A stretch of DNA of 64,000 nt, from the NCBI GenBank assembly GCA_037179515.1, contig JAXCGZ010007688.1:1-64000 (forward strand), read 5' to 3'. The position numbers and the translations under genes were made by a program. A model generated the notes under the pieces. It was not told the origin of the DNA. It saw only the letters and a program-made list of their open reading frames with translations, and did not search any database. Positions 27,029 through 39,086 of this stretch are shown here, one piece after another (the first letter of the stretch is position 1; the number at the start of each line of letters is the position of its first letter). The DNA comes from Halocaridina rubra. Taxonomy: Eukaryota > Arthropoda > Malacostraca > Decapoda > Atyidae.

Positions 27029-29852
27029 TTGTTATACACTAATGCTGATGGATTAGCTGGTAAGGCAGTAGAATTAAAAGATAGGATTCACAACAGTAAG
27101 GCAGATATAGTAGCAATTACAGAGACTAAGTTGAGTGAGGACATAAACAGTGTCACAGTTTTTCCTAAGGGCTTCAGAATACTAAGGGTTGAAAGATCTG
27201 AGAGGACTGGTGGATGGATAGCACTGCTCATAAGTGAAAGCATTCAAGTTGAAGAAATAAACTTGGCTATAGAAAGTGAGTTCAAGGAATTTCTTGTTGC
27301 TCGCATAAATACTGGGTCAGAGAGCATTATAATAACTGTTGTATACAACCCACCAAGGAACCAAAATAGGCTTGAAGTTTATGAGGAAAGTCATATAGGT
27401 ACTATTGAAGTCATAAACTCAGTTGTTAACATGGCACGGGAAAAAAATTGTATTATTTTGATTATGGGAGACTTTAATTATAAAGAGATAGATTGGATAA
27501 ATCTTGACCCACACAGTGGTGAGGACTCATTCGGGGCAAGATTCCTAGATTGCGTACAAGGGAATTTCCTACACCAACATGTAATGGAACCAACAAGGGC
27601 CAGGGGTGGGGATGAGTCATCAGTACTTGATCTAGTGTTCACAGATAATGTGTTGGATATTGAAAATATTGAGTATGAACCAAAAATTGGAAAGAGTGAC
27701 CACTGTGTGTTGTTGATGGAGTATATCATAGAAGATATTCTTCCTGAGAGTAGAGGCACTGAGGACATGAGGAGGAACTATCCGAAAGGAGATTACATCA
27801 AAATGAATGAGCTTTTTGCAGTTATTGACTGGAGAACCTTATTTTACAACAAATCTATACAAAAAATGTATGACATCTTTTGTGAGAAATATGAGAAGAT
27901 AGTAGATTGCTGCATACCTGTCACCAAAGTAGGTGTAATTCATGCCAGAGAGAAATGGTTCGATAATGGGTGTAAAAGAGCTAAGGAGTGGAGAGACAAA
28001 TGCTGGAAAAGGTATAGGAGGAGAAAAAACATAAATGCCTGGCAAGCCTACAAATGAGCAAGAAATGACTACCTATGTAAAAGGAGAGAGGCAGAGAGAG
28101 ACTATGAGAGGGACATCACCAGGAAGGCTAAAGAAAATCCCAAGCTTTTCCACAGCTTTATAAGAGGAAAACTGAAGGTAAAAGAATAGGTTTTAAGGCT
28201 AAAGAGAGCGGATGGAAGCATCACTGAGATGGATGAAGAGATCTGCAAAGAATTGAACAAGGAGTTTCAGTCAGTATTTACAGTAGAAAATACCCTACCC
28301 CCTCAGATTGCAGTGATAGAAGCTCAAGGGCCGGTATTAGAGAACATCAACCTTACAGCCACAGAGGTATGCAAAGCGCTGATGGATTTAGATGTTCATA
28401 AAGCTACAGGTCCTGATGACATATCCCCTCATGTGCTTAAAAAATGCGCAAACACAATATCAGTGGCACTAAGTATCATATTCAAGGAGTCACTGGAGTC
28501 GGGGGACATTCAAAGATGCTGGAAACAGGCAAATGTGATACCTATCTTCAAAAAGGGAAGGAGGGATACGGCTCTGAACTATAGACCAGTTTCCTTGACC
28601 AGCATAGTTTGCAAAGTTATGGAGAAACTACTAAGGAAACATATCTCTCTTCACTTGGAATCCTTCAACTTTTTGTCAGTGAGGCAACATGGCTTCAGAG
28701 AAGGTAGATCAACAGTAACAAACTTATTAGAATTTTATGATGAGGTAAGCCAAATCTTACAGGAAAGAGAGGGCTGGGCAGATTGCATATTCCTAGACTT
28801 CCAGAAAGCGTTTGACACTGTTCCACATGGGAGACTTATTAGGAAGCTGCAATCAATGGCTAGAATAGGTGGAAATGTTTTGGAATGGATAAAAACTTAC
28901 TTAGAAGGAAGGGAACAGAGGGTTAGAGTAAGACACTCAGTGTCTGAATGGACAAGAGTTAGTAGTGGAGTTCCACAGGGTTCAGTTTTAGGGCCGCTTT
29001 TGTTCCTTGTATATGTAAATGACCTACCAGAGTCTGTAAATTCATTCATGAATATGTTTGCAGATGATGCAAAGATTGTGAAGAAAGTAAAAAACGAGAA
29101 CAATGGTAGAGAACTTCAGGAGGATCTAAATAATCTGCATGAGTGGTCAGAAAAGTGGCTAATGAAATTCAATACTTCAAAATGTAAGGTAATGAGAATG
29201 CGTACAAGTGCAAGAAGGCCCAAGCTTGACTACTCGGTGGCTGGAGTACAACTTCAAGAGACAGAAAATGAGAGAGATCTAGGAGTAAACATACTGGCAG
29301 ATTTGTCTCCAGAAATACATATAAATGGCATAGTAAGGGCAGCATATGCATTCTTATCAAATGTAAGGGTAGCCTTCAGGCACATGGACAAGGAAATGTT
29401 CAGAAATGTTTATGTAACCTATGTGAGGCCAAAACTCGAATATGCAGCCCCCTTTTGGAATCCGCACTTGAAAAAGCACATAGCTAAGCTTGAAAAAGTT
29501 CAAAGACATGCCACGAAACTGGTGCCAGAAATACGCAATCTCAGTTATGATGATAGGCTGAGGGAATTAGACTTACCATCACTCGAAGCTAGAAGAGTGA
29601 GGGGGGATATGGTGACAGTCTTTAAATTCCTTCATGGTTATGATAGAGTGGATAGGGATCGATATTTTGATATGGCTGGCTCTAGAACTAGAGGTCATAG
29701 TTTGAAGCTTGGTAAGAAAACTTGCTTTGCAGGATGTAAGGAAATACTTTTTCAGTGTAAGAGTAGTTGATAATTGGAATTGGCTAAGCGAGGAGGTAGT
29801 TAATGCTATCTCAATCCATAGTTTTAAGGACAGGTATGATAAGTATCACTAA
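27029..29852 (+). pseudogene. LINE-4 polymerase (endonuclease + reverse transcriptase), two stops and a frameshift
   Basis: Endonuclease, about residues 1-240: YTNADGLAGKAVELKDRI, AITETKLS, IMGDFNYKEIDW, LVFTDNVLD and GKSDHCVLLMEY. RT from about residue 420: [72 protein letters not shown] and [12 protein letters not shown], with the catalytic DD intact. The C-terminal region has YAAPFWNPHLKKHIAKLEK and LPSLEARRVRGDMV. Stops at 28055 (CGA to TGA type) and near 28188 (CAG to TAG type) split the gene. A frameshift near 29715 replaces the last 40 or so residues (SLQDVRKYFFSV in other copies). Confidence 0.95.
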
Positions 29853-29966
29853 GTATAAATTGGAACCGATCATGAGACGGGAAGATACGAGCTTTGGGCT
29901 CTTTCCCGTAAACACAATTAGGTAATCACAATTAGGTAATCACAATTAGGTAATCACAAAGAAGAT

Positions 29967-31133
29967 GTGATTACCTAATTGTGATTACCTAATTGTGTTT
30001 ACGGAAAAGAGCCCAAAGCTCATATCTTCCCGTCTCCTGATCGGTTCCATTTTATACTTAGTGATACTTATCATACCTGTCCTTAAAACTATGGATTGAG
30101 ATAGCATTAACTACCTCCTCGCTTAGCCAATTCCAATTATCAACTACTCCTACACTGAAAAAGTATTTCCTTACATCCTGCAAAGAAGTTTTCTTACGAA
30201 GCTGCAAACTATGACCTCTAGTTCTAGAGCCAGCCATATCAAAATATCGATCCCTATCCACTCTATCATAACCATGAAGGAATTTAAAGACTGTCACCAT
30301 ATCCCCCCTCACTCTTCTAGCTTCGAGTGATGGTAAGTCTAATTCCCTCAGCCTCTCATCACAACTGAGATTACGTATTTCTGGCACCAGTTTCGTGGCA
30401 TGTCTTTGAACTTTTTCAAGCTTAGCTATGTGCTTTTTCAAGTGCGGATTCCAAAAGGGGGCTGCATATTCGAGTTTTGGCCTCACATAGGTTACATAAA
30501 TATTTCTGAACATTTCCTTGTCCATGTGCCTGAAGGCTACCCTTACATTTGATAAGAATGCATATGCTGCCCTTACTATGCCATTTATATGTATTTCTGG
30601 AGACAAATCTGCCAGTATGTTTACTCCTAGATCTCTCTCATTTTCTGTCTCTTGAAGTTGTACTCCAGCCACCGAGTAGTCAAGCTTGGGCCTTCTTGCA
30701 CTTGTACCCATTCTCATTACCTTATATTTTGAAGTATTGAATTTCATTAGCCACTTTTCTGACCACTCATGCAGATTATTTAGATCCTCCTGAAGTTCTC
30801 TACCATTGTTCTCGTTTTTTACCTTCTTCACAATCTTTGCATCATCTGCAAACATATTCATGAATGAATTTACACTCTGGTAGGTCATTTACATATACAA
30901 GGAACAAAAGTGGCCCTAAAACTGAACCCTGTGGAACTCCACTACTAACTCTTCTCCATTCAGACACTGAGTGTCTTACTCTAACCCTCTGTTCCCTTCC
31001 TTCTAAGTAAGTTTTTATCCATTCCAAAACATTTCCACCTATTCTAGCCATTGATTGCAGCTTCCTAATAAGTCTCCCATGTGGAACAGTGTCAAACGCT
31101 TTCTGGAAGTCTAGGAATATGCAATCTGCCCAG
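29967..31133 (-). mobile_element. CR1/L2-like LINE fragment in inverted orientation (LINE-5)
   Basis: The minus-strand copy starts 9 bp (aagaagatg) after the tail of LINE-4. Two tail units and the 3' UTR are followed by pol C-terminal coding sequence back to [14 protein letters not shown]. It is truncated at 31133, where A3 resumes. A 276-codon stretch (30058-30888) is open and keeps the C-terminus that LINE-4 lost (SLQDVRKYFFSV to DRYDKYH). A 2-nt loss near 30876 ([10 protein letters not shown] region) breaks the frame. Confidence 0.93.
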
Positions 31134-31776
31134 CGACAACAGTGGCAACTGGTGAACCTGGTTTACTAAATATATGCGGACAAAGAATTCGCACTGAAGA
31201 TGTACTGGCGTAACTATACGATTGCTACATGACTTCAAAATATTCAGAATCCAATCAAAGAGATGAAGCCGAAGACACTCAATGCCATCTGGAAGAAACT
31301 ATGGTCTGAAGTCATCTACAACTACAAGAGATTCACTCCTGACAAAGAGCATAACTCGGCAGTTGAGAAAGCTGTGAAGTTGGCTGCATTTCTAGGAGGA
31401 GAAGGCTTTAAAGATATGACTCACAAAGACATCAATGAACTGATCAACTGCCACTTGCAGCCATTGACTGATGAAGACTTGGAGGAAATGACAAAATCAG
31501 CGAGCGAAGAAGAAGAAGAAAGAACAACAACAGGAAGCGCACAATTAAATCGAAGAACCTGGCCTTACACTCGAACGGCTGGCAGCCATGTATAACATGG
31601 CGAAAGAACTCCAACAACTGTCGCAGGAGTATGACAATGATATGGTTCATTCGGTGCACTTCTGCAACAAAATCGATGATGCCATGACTCCTTGCAAGAT
31701 CATCTTCGCACAAAAGAAGAAACAGCGACAGCAACTCCCCATTACCATATTCTTCTCTCACAAAAAGCAGCAATAA
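31134..31776 (+). pseudogene. Tigger A3 transposase, C-terminal part
   Basis: After the LINE block: DNSGN-like codons, the deletion join, then KEFALKMYWRNYTIAT, IKEMKPKTLNAIWKKLWSEV, AFLGGEGFKDMTHKDINELI, an acidic run (ASEEEEER) with a frameshift, QLSQEYDNDMVHSV and the end QQLPITIFFSHKKQQ with its stop at 31774. The catalytic core (DNAGGH and QPIDQG) is absent through deletion. Confidence 0.9.
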
Positions 31777-32034
31777 AGATGTCATTGGCTGTGGAGTATG
31801 TAAAAGTCATCATCACGTCATTCACAGTAAGCTTACCTGTCACGTTCATATAAATTTACGCTTGCGCGCTGTCATTAATAAAGTAAAGGTTGAATTGTTA
31901 ACAGTGCAGGGAAGGTTTATGCAGTAAAGGTAAAAATAAATGTAAAATACCTATAATAAATATGGTGCTCCTACTTCGCGGATTTTCACCTTAGGCAGGT
32001 GGTCCCGGAACCAAACCCCTGTAATAAACGAGGG

Positions 32035-32041
<7 letters not shown>

Positions 32042-32106
<65 letters not shown>
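32042..32106. repeat. (AT)n microsatellite between A3 and C1
   Basis: About 65 bp of TA, then cacaca, between the end of A3 and the start of C1. Confidence 0.96.
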
Positions 32107-32113
<7 letters not shown>

Positions 32114-32519
32114 GGGTGTCCCCATTTATAGTCGTTTCGCATAACATCGTTTTACGGTTACGACCTACCTGGCTGGTGCGGTAAATTCGAACTGTGAGTG
32201 CTGCACAGTTTGTGAGCGTGACAGATAAATACACAGCTGTATTTGCATATATCAAGTTATAGGCTTCATTTATTTATTTGTTTATGTATTTGGTTATATT
32301 GAAGGATTATATTGAATTTAAGAAAAATACCAAAAACTTAGCCATAATATGATTTTATGCAAAATAGTTTGTTAAGCATAGTGAAAGAATACAACATCAC
32401 ATGGCATTAGAAGAGGAAGAAGAATCATCAATGAGTTTACTCTTACCTGCAATAATGTGCCTTGTGTTCATCTGCTCTCTCATTCCTTTTGCTCATGTTC
32501 ACTTCTTACTGACATTACT

Positions 32520-34187
32520 ATGTCTTCCAAGCATAGTGGTGATAGTTCTGAAGGAAGTACTACGAAGAAAAGAAAAGCTATCACCATGGAAGTGAAAGTT
32601 GAAATAGGAAAATGCTCGGAATAGGAAGAAATTGCTACGAACTCTGGCAGCACACTCGGATTAGCCTGTACAACTGCGGCAACGATCATCAAAGAAAAAT
32701 ATCGCATCCGTGAACCCGTGAAAGATTCTGCTCCCATGGTGTCCACAGTGATTACTAGGCAGTATAGTCGCATTATGATCGAGATGGAGAGACTGTTAGT
32801 GCTTTGGCTTGATGACCAGAATCGACGGCATATCCCAATAAGCCTCATGGTAATACAGCATAAGGTTCAGTTTTGAAAAGAGTAAATAAGGAAGGGAGTG
32901 CATGTGAAGAGTTTGTGGCCAGTAGGTGTTGGTTTAATTATTTTAAGGCTCATGTTAATTTGCATAACCTAAGGGTGCAAAGTGAAGCTGCTAGTGGTGA
33001 TGAGGAAGTAGCAGGTGGGTTTCCGTTTGTTAGGAGAAATAATTAGGGAGGGGAATTACTGTGCTCATCAAGTATGTAACGTGAATGAGTGTGGCTTCTT
33101 CTGGTAGCATATGCCTACTTGTACATACATTGCCAAGGAGGAGAAGACACCACCAGGACATAAAGTCAGCAAAGAGAGACTGACTTTGCTTTTGGGTGCT
33201 AATGCTGCTGGAGACTAAGCCGAAACCCTCGTTTGTTAACTTGGCACAAATCCCAAGGGCACTCAAGGGCATTTGGAAGACTCAATTGCCAGTCATCTAG
33301 AGGTCGAACAAGAAGGCTTGGATAAGCTTTCAGATATCTGAGGACTAGTTCACCAACCATTTTGTGCCTGAAGTGGAGAGTTACTGTGCTTTCAAGGGAC
33401 TGCCCTTTAAGGTGTTGCTATTGCGGGACAATGCCCCCCGTCACCCTCTTAATTTGGATGACTTTCAAATTAATATAAAGGTGGTTTACCTTCCACCTAA
33501 TACTACCGTATTGTTACAGCCAATGGATCAAGGCCTCTTTCAAGGCCCACTATCTCCAAAGGACTAGCGCTATGGCTCTCAGGGCAACTGATAAGGGCAA
33601 GAACTTGACTCTCAAGGACTTTTGGAAGTTGTACAATATTCTTCAGACTGTGAAGAATATAGCTGATTCTTGGGAGGAAGCAAAGCAGACAAACTTGAAT
33701 GGGGTATGGAAGAAAGTGTGCCCCTATTGTGAATGACTTCCTAGGATTTGAGGAGACAACTGAGGATGTATCCAAGAGTGTACTTGACCTGAGTAAGTAG
33801 CTCAAATTGCAGGTAGAGGCTGATGATGTACAAGAGATTCTGGAATTTCATAGTGAGGAGTTATCTGCCGAGGACCTCATTTAACTGCAGAAATAAATGG
33901 TTAAAGAGGATGAAGAAATACCAAGCCAAGAGTCCAAGAGATTCACATCCAGGGAATTGGAAAAGTTGTTTGCCCATATAGAGGAAGAGTTGGCAAACCT
34001 TGAGGCTCAGGACTCCAACACTTCCAAGTACACTAAGGTCGAAAGAGCGATTAATGATGCCCTGTGGTGTTACAAGGAAATATATAAAGAGAAGAAGAGG
34101 GCAATCTTCCAGACTCGCCTCAAAAATTTTGTTGTGAAGGTAGAGCCCCATCAACAGATCCTGTACCCTCTACCTCAGGTGCCTCTA
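32520..34187 (+). pseudogene. Tigger C1 transposase, heavily mutated
   Basis: Starts near ATG 32520 (GDSSEGSTTKKRKAITMEVK), with GSTLGLACTTAATIIKEKYR as the helix-turn-helix region and MIEMERLLVLWLDDQN. After many frameshifts the core reads VLLLRDNAPRHPLNLDD and VYLPPNTTVLLQPMDQG (33414-33530). The two Asp are 32 residues apart. The C-terminal part (33897-34187) is open: ESKRFTSRELEKLFAHIEEE. This is a different family from A and B. Confidence 0.85.
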
Positions 34188-34302
34188 TAGACTCATCTGC
34201 CCCAGTATCTCCAACAACTGGTGTATGCTCTTTTGCCTCTTCAGTCTCACCTGCCCCAGTTTCCTCAGCAACTGTCTATCCAGATTCCTCCTTATAAGCC
34301 TG

Positions 34303-34739
34303 TGATTACCTAATTGTGATTACCTAATTGTGTTTACGGGAAAGAGCCCAAAGCTCGTATCTTCCCGTCTCCTGATCGGTTCCATTGTATACTTAGTGAT
34401 ACTTATCATACCTGTCCTTAAAACTATGGATTGAGATAGCATTAACTACCTCCTCGCTTAGCCAATTCCAATTATCAACTACTCTTACACTGAAAAAGTA
34501 TTTCCTTACATCCTGCAAAGAAGTTTTCTTACAAAGCTTCAAACTATGACCTCTAGTTCTAGAGCCAGCCATATCAAAATATCGATCCCTATCCACTCTA
34601 TTATAACCATGAAGGAATTTAAAGACTGTCACCATATCCCCCCTCACTCTTCTAGCTTCGAGTGATGGTAAGTCTGATTCCCTCAGCCTCTCATCATAAC
34701 TGAGATTGCGTATTTCTGGCACCAGTTTCGTGGCATGTC
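34303..34739 (-). mobile_element. CR1/L2-like LINE fragment (LINE-6)
   Basis: 3' terminal 430 bp on the minus strand, with two tail units (gattacctaattgt), the 3' UTR and an open 109-codon C-terminus ending KDRYDKYH. It inserted between aagcctg and ctcttccttcatttgc of the C1 tandem unit. The uninterrupted unit at 35985-36020 shows the empty form. Confidence 0.93.
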
Positions 34740-34877
34740 TCTTCCTTCATTTGCAAGCTGACCACACAAGCAGAGGTAAGCAATATTGTACTGTACACTT
34801 TTTGTATACTATACAGTAGTGTACTTTTACTATTTTTATATTTAGGCAACATAAGTAAAGGTTTGCAATAGTGTATA

Positions 34878-35847
34878 CAGTAATCCCTCATTTATCCCTG
34901 CACTCGCGATAGGTGAAAATCCGTGAAGTAGCAGCACCATATTTATTACAGGTATTTTACATTTATTTTAACCTTTATAAACCCTCCCTGCACAGCTAAC
35001 AACTCACCCTTTATTTTATTAATAAAAGTGTTAATTTATATGGGTGTGACAGGTAAGTTTACCATAAATAACAGCGAGCAAGCGTAAAGTTATATGGACG
35101 TGATAGGTAAGTTTACTGTGAATGATGTGATGATGACGTTTACATACTGCACAGCCAATGGCGACCAACAGCCGAGAAAGTTCTGCCTTCCTTCTGCATA
35201 TCTAACAGTTTTACCTTATCTGCTATGGTCAACATCTTCCTTTGCCACTTAGGCTCACTACCAGAAGCCTTAGAATATGAAGGATGCTTGGGCGGCATTG
35301 CAGGGGTTAAAATAAAGCAAAAGTTTCACAAAAAACACAAGCACAATGTATTAAGAGGTACAACGCGAAAGGGACACACGTGAGTAACATGAATGGGTGA
35401 GGCGAGACAATGGAAGATGCTGGAAGAATCAAACTTCAATCAAAAAGCCAATCAGACACCTAGGATACAGAACACACTTCTGTGATTCGTCGTCTCCCAC
35501 CCATCAGCCAATAGCATCCGGTGTACTATCTCACGTAGGTGCGACCCTCTGCATTTTCCAAGATGCCGATACCGGTATCGTATTTTATATGGTGCAATAC
35601 TGTAAGGTACAAGTTTAAATGTATGTTTTTTTACCATTTTTTACTGTTTTATTAGTCTTAGGCTAGGATATACTTATTTTTTATCAATAAAATAATAAAA
35701 ATACTGGATATTTTAATATTTCCACATATCTTGGATTCCCGCAATATACTCAGAAAATCTGCGATATAAAATACATATACTCGCCATAAAAAACCACGAT
35801 GCTCTGAATTCGCAGAAGGTGAATCGCAATATAGCAAGGGATTACTG
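34878..35847 (-). mobile_element. Non-autonomous Tigger A-type element A4
   Basis: 970 bp. Termini are cagtaatccctcatttatcc and, at the right read inward, cagtaatcccttgctatatt, with TA on both sides. The interior has two subterminal units and, on the minus strand, only the first 45 or so transposase codons (MPPKHPSYSKASGSEPKW near 35298), joined to the 3' subterminal part at about 35180. It is nested in the C1 tandem unit. Confidence 0.88.
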
Positions 35848-36050
35848 TATATGTAGTGTAGGTTTACTATATTTATATCGTACAATAAGAACTTAGACTA
35901 TTTTTCTATAGATTTTGTACTGCATGTTCTTTTACCTCTCCAGACTCACCTGCCCCAGCCTCCACAGTACCTGTCTCGCCATCTTCCTACTTATAAGCCC
36001 GTCTCTCCCTCCCTTTGCAAGCCGACCACACGAGTAAAGGTAAGCAATAT

Positions 36051-37088
36051 TGTCTTGAATATATTTCAAGACAGTTTATTTCTACGTACATTATGTAAGT
36101 GTCATTTTGCATATAGTTTCGCTTATTGTAACATAAGTGCATGAATGTATACTTTTACACTTAGTATGTATACCTATTAATTTCTATCATGTATACACGT
36201 ATATTCGTATGTATAATGTGTAGTTCATTAGGGAGGCTGGCCGTAGAAGACTTGGAGAAAGGAATGTAGGTCACTAATGGATTTTAGCCATTAACCCTTC
36301 ACCTGCTTGATAACGCTTATTGCCTCGCCTGTTTTAAACAAGGAAGCGTTGTAACCAAGGGCCCTAACAAACGATAGGAGTTTTGTAAGACTTTCTTACA
36401 AAAAGTTAGTTGCTGTCGTGAGATGATACGAGGCATTCATTTTTACTGTGTTTATTGACAGTACTTATAAGTTTATAATTAGCTGTCTTCGTGAGATGCT
36501 ACGAGACACTCATGTTTAGGATGTGTAAAATCGGTCGTAGCTGAGATTTATGAAATACATTTGCTACCGTGATTATTGATGGTGCATATGCGCCCACAAA
36601 AAGTTTGTTGTTCTCGTGGGTCGTTACGAAACACTCAAGTAGAAGAATGTGATAGAGATCCGTGGATCAGAAGATACGTTTTTGATTCGGAGTCCTGAGA
36701 TTGCTGACGACATCAGGGTTATCCGGATAGATAAGTACAGATTAACCTTATTTCTAACAATATTTATAACTACATGTGAGGGACAGAATGAGCTCATTTA
36801 ATTGAACACTCGTAGGTTGAATGTATGTTAGAAAATGTATTATTCTGTATGAGGAAGTTTTAATCTAAGGTGAGGAGAGGTTATTTAAATATTCACAAAT
36901 CAGCAGTTCATAAACCCTCTTACAAAATATTTGCATGTATGTCTATGCATGTAATATTAATTATATTTTATTGGTAGAGGATTTACATTTTGAGATCGTG
37001 GTAGGCCTCTACTGAAGCCGTGTCAGGATTTCCGAATTTAGAGGGTTATAAGATCGAAGGGTAAATAACACACAGGAAATCCTCCACA
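36051..37088 (+). repeat. 5' LTR of the BEL/Pao element
   Basis: Matches 40529-41563 nearly end to end. It includes the paired motifs cgtgagatgctacgagacac and ggagaaaggaatgtaggtca. The LTR should carry the promoter and polyadenylation signals, but I could not place them exactly. Confidence 0.93.
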
Positions 37089-37115
37089 GCTTTTGGTCCT
37101 TCGAACCGGATGAGA
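37089..37115 (+). promoter_or_regulatory. Probable tRNA primer-binding site
   Basis: Immediately after the 5' LTR. ttttggtccttcgaaccgga contains tggtcc and ttcgaacc, the complement of a tRNA 3' end (GGACCA) and T-loop (GGTTCGAA). The spacing is shorter than a standard T-stem, so the tRNA is not identified. Confidence 0.5.
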
Positions 37116-37805
37116 ATTGGTGTGGTAATGGTGAAAATAGTGTACATTTTAGATAAGCTCCCACCTTGTAAGAAGTTAGTGTAAAACTCTACGGTTAAAA
37201 TCGTCCACATTTCAACGAAAAAAGGGAGGAGCATTGCATGTATTTGCATGAATATTACGAATATAACTTTGAAATTTAAGTGGTTGTTGAAATAAATAAG
37301 AGAATCTTTTTCCTGCGTGGATAAAGCGTTTCTCTATCTGTGGAAACGAAATATACTTTCGTAGTTGAGCGTCCATTAAGTAATTTGGATATTAGTACCC
37401 AATTTCGGCTGGGTGAACAGTGGTTTTTAGGGTTTTGTGTGTTTACATATTTCCCATTTAACGATGTCTAGAATGTCGTATTGATTCCTTTGTTTACGTA
37501 ATTAAACAGAAGGTAGTGACCCACCTACTGCTAGGTGCACAGTGTCGTTTATTTGAGGAACAGTGTGGTATGCATTACATTTTCCATTTACTGTTGCTGA
37601 CTTAACAGTGTCGTTTAATTGATGAATAGTGTATTTTACACTTTATGGATTGACGTCATAATTGACAGAATTAAAAAACTGGATGTTATTATCTTGAAAT
37701 TTTGGAAGATTGTCCTTTGATACTCTTTACAGAGTGAATATCTGTTGCATTGTGGATGCATAAAGAAGATCGTGGATTCTTTGATCATAAAATTGCATCA
37801 ACTAT

Positions 37806-39086
37806 TTGTTTGTTGCTTTATGTTATATTTGCTTTCTCAATACGTCGGTTAAACCTGAGGCATTAAAACGCCTTCGGGAATTGGTTCAACGTGATTGTGT
37901 TCAGTGTCAAACAGAACTTGCCAAAGATGATGAGACACTTGTTGTTAATTATTTAGAAAGATGTCATCATACGCTAACAGAAAGATTCGGAAGATATGAT
38001 TGGAAATATGAAGAATATGTCGAGGATAAGCCCCTTAAAAGGGATTCTGAAGAGGAGGATACAGAACATGACAATCTAGCTGAAACAGTAAATGATATTT
38101 GCTTAGCTGTCCTAGAACGGATTCATAAGTTAGGAACTATGAAGAGTACTCGAGCTCCTAGTTCCGAGAGTTCAAGCCTCCCCAGTGGGCAACCCACACC
38201 TAAATTTCCTGAAGTAAAATTACCACAGTTCTCTGGAAACTATGATGAATGGAACGAGTTTTGGGATACATTTGATAGTTTAGTACATAGTACTTCTATG
38301 GCAACCATGACAAAGTTTACCATCTTGAGAAATGCCCTTAAAGGAGATGCAAAAGACACCATAGAGGGATATCCTGTTGCTAGTGAGAGTTATGATGAAT
38401 GCATTCAACAGCTACAAGCTGTTTATGCCAGTAAGGACAGATTTGTACGAAATATAATGAGGAAATTGGTAAAGTTACCAACTCCTTCTTCTCATTTTTC
38501 ATCACTTTTTAAGTACAAGCAGGAAGTAAAAGCCATTACTCGAAGTCTGAAAATTTATAGAGACATGAAGAACACTGATTGGGTGTTTTCAGAACTCGTG
38601 ATAATGAAATTACCAGAAGTTGTAGAGAACTGGATTAGCATGAAAATGGACACAAAACATCCTACATTTGAGACCCTCTTGAAGGAACTGGGAAAATATG
38701 TATATCATATAGAGGGCAACAATGCTAAAAGTAACACAAAGGGAGAGACCCAAACCTCCCAGAGATATGAAACCCAGTTCAATAAAAAGAATGTGGGTAG
38801 TTATGGTGCTACGGCAAAGGTAGTAAATAGTAAAACAGAATGTGTATTCTGTGGTTGGCAAGGTCATAAGTCTGAACAGTGTAATAAAGTAGTTAGTATA
38901 AATGAACGCAGAGACATATTGAAAGACAATAACAAATGTCTGAGATGTACTCAGTCAGGGCATTATGCAAATGCATGTTACACTCAGTTAAACTGTAAGA
39001 AGTGTAAGAAAAATGATCATCATGCAGCCTTGTGTTATGAACAAGAGTCAAAATTCCGTAGAAGGTTTGAAGAGCCTAATTTCTGA
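37806..39086 (+). pseudogene. BEL/Pao gag-like protein, open over 426 codons
   Basis: A charged N-terminal region (LKRLRELVQRDCVQCQTELA) is followed by a DUF1759-type gag domain (VKLPQFSGNYDEWNEFWDTF, FTILRNALKGDAKDTIEGYP) and three CCHC zinc knuckles: CVFCGWQGHKSEQC, CLRCTQSGHYANAC and CKKCKKNDHHAALC. It would form the capsid and bind the element RNA. The open frame reaches a stop at 39084 where the polyprotein would be expected to continue, so either the stop is a lesion or gag and pol are separate. The true start is not certain, since the N-terminal methionine used here (MFVALCYICF) may lie in leader sequence. Confidence 0.88.

Larger units (their letters stand above)
26642..29957 (+). mobile_element. 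CR1/L2-like LINE, best-preserved copy (LINE-4)
   Basis: 3.3 kb on the plus strand. It is 5' truncated in ORF1 at agctagggttgtagacct (compare the fuller copy at 62694). The polymerase is nearly open (27029-29852). The 3' UTR contains gggaagatacgagctttggg and the element ends in three 14-bp tail units, attaggtaatcaca (29919-29957). The junction with Tigger A3 shares caaag on both sides. Confidence 0.93.
25580..32041 (+). mobile_element. Tigger/pogo transposon A3, split by two LINEs
   Basis: The left terminus cagtaattcctcgctatatc follows D2. The right end near 32040 (agtgatccctcgtttattac read inward) precedes (TA)n. Without the LINE block at 26642-31133 it is about 2 kb. Transposase parts on the plus strand lie at 26292-26640 and 31134-31776. 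An internal deletion joins the region after the first domain (acaacagtggcaactg) directly to the DADKEFA-equivalent region at about 31157. Confidence 0.9.

Noticed and set aside
28790..31133. LINE-4/LINE-5 pair as a single twin-primed (5'-inverted) insertion
   Set aside because: Both members keep complete 3' ends with tail repeats. Twin priming yields only one 3' end, so two insertions (or an inverted duplication) are needed.
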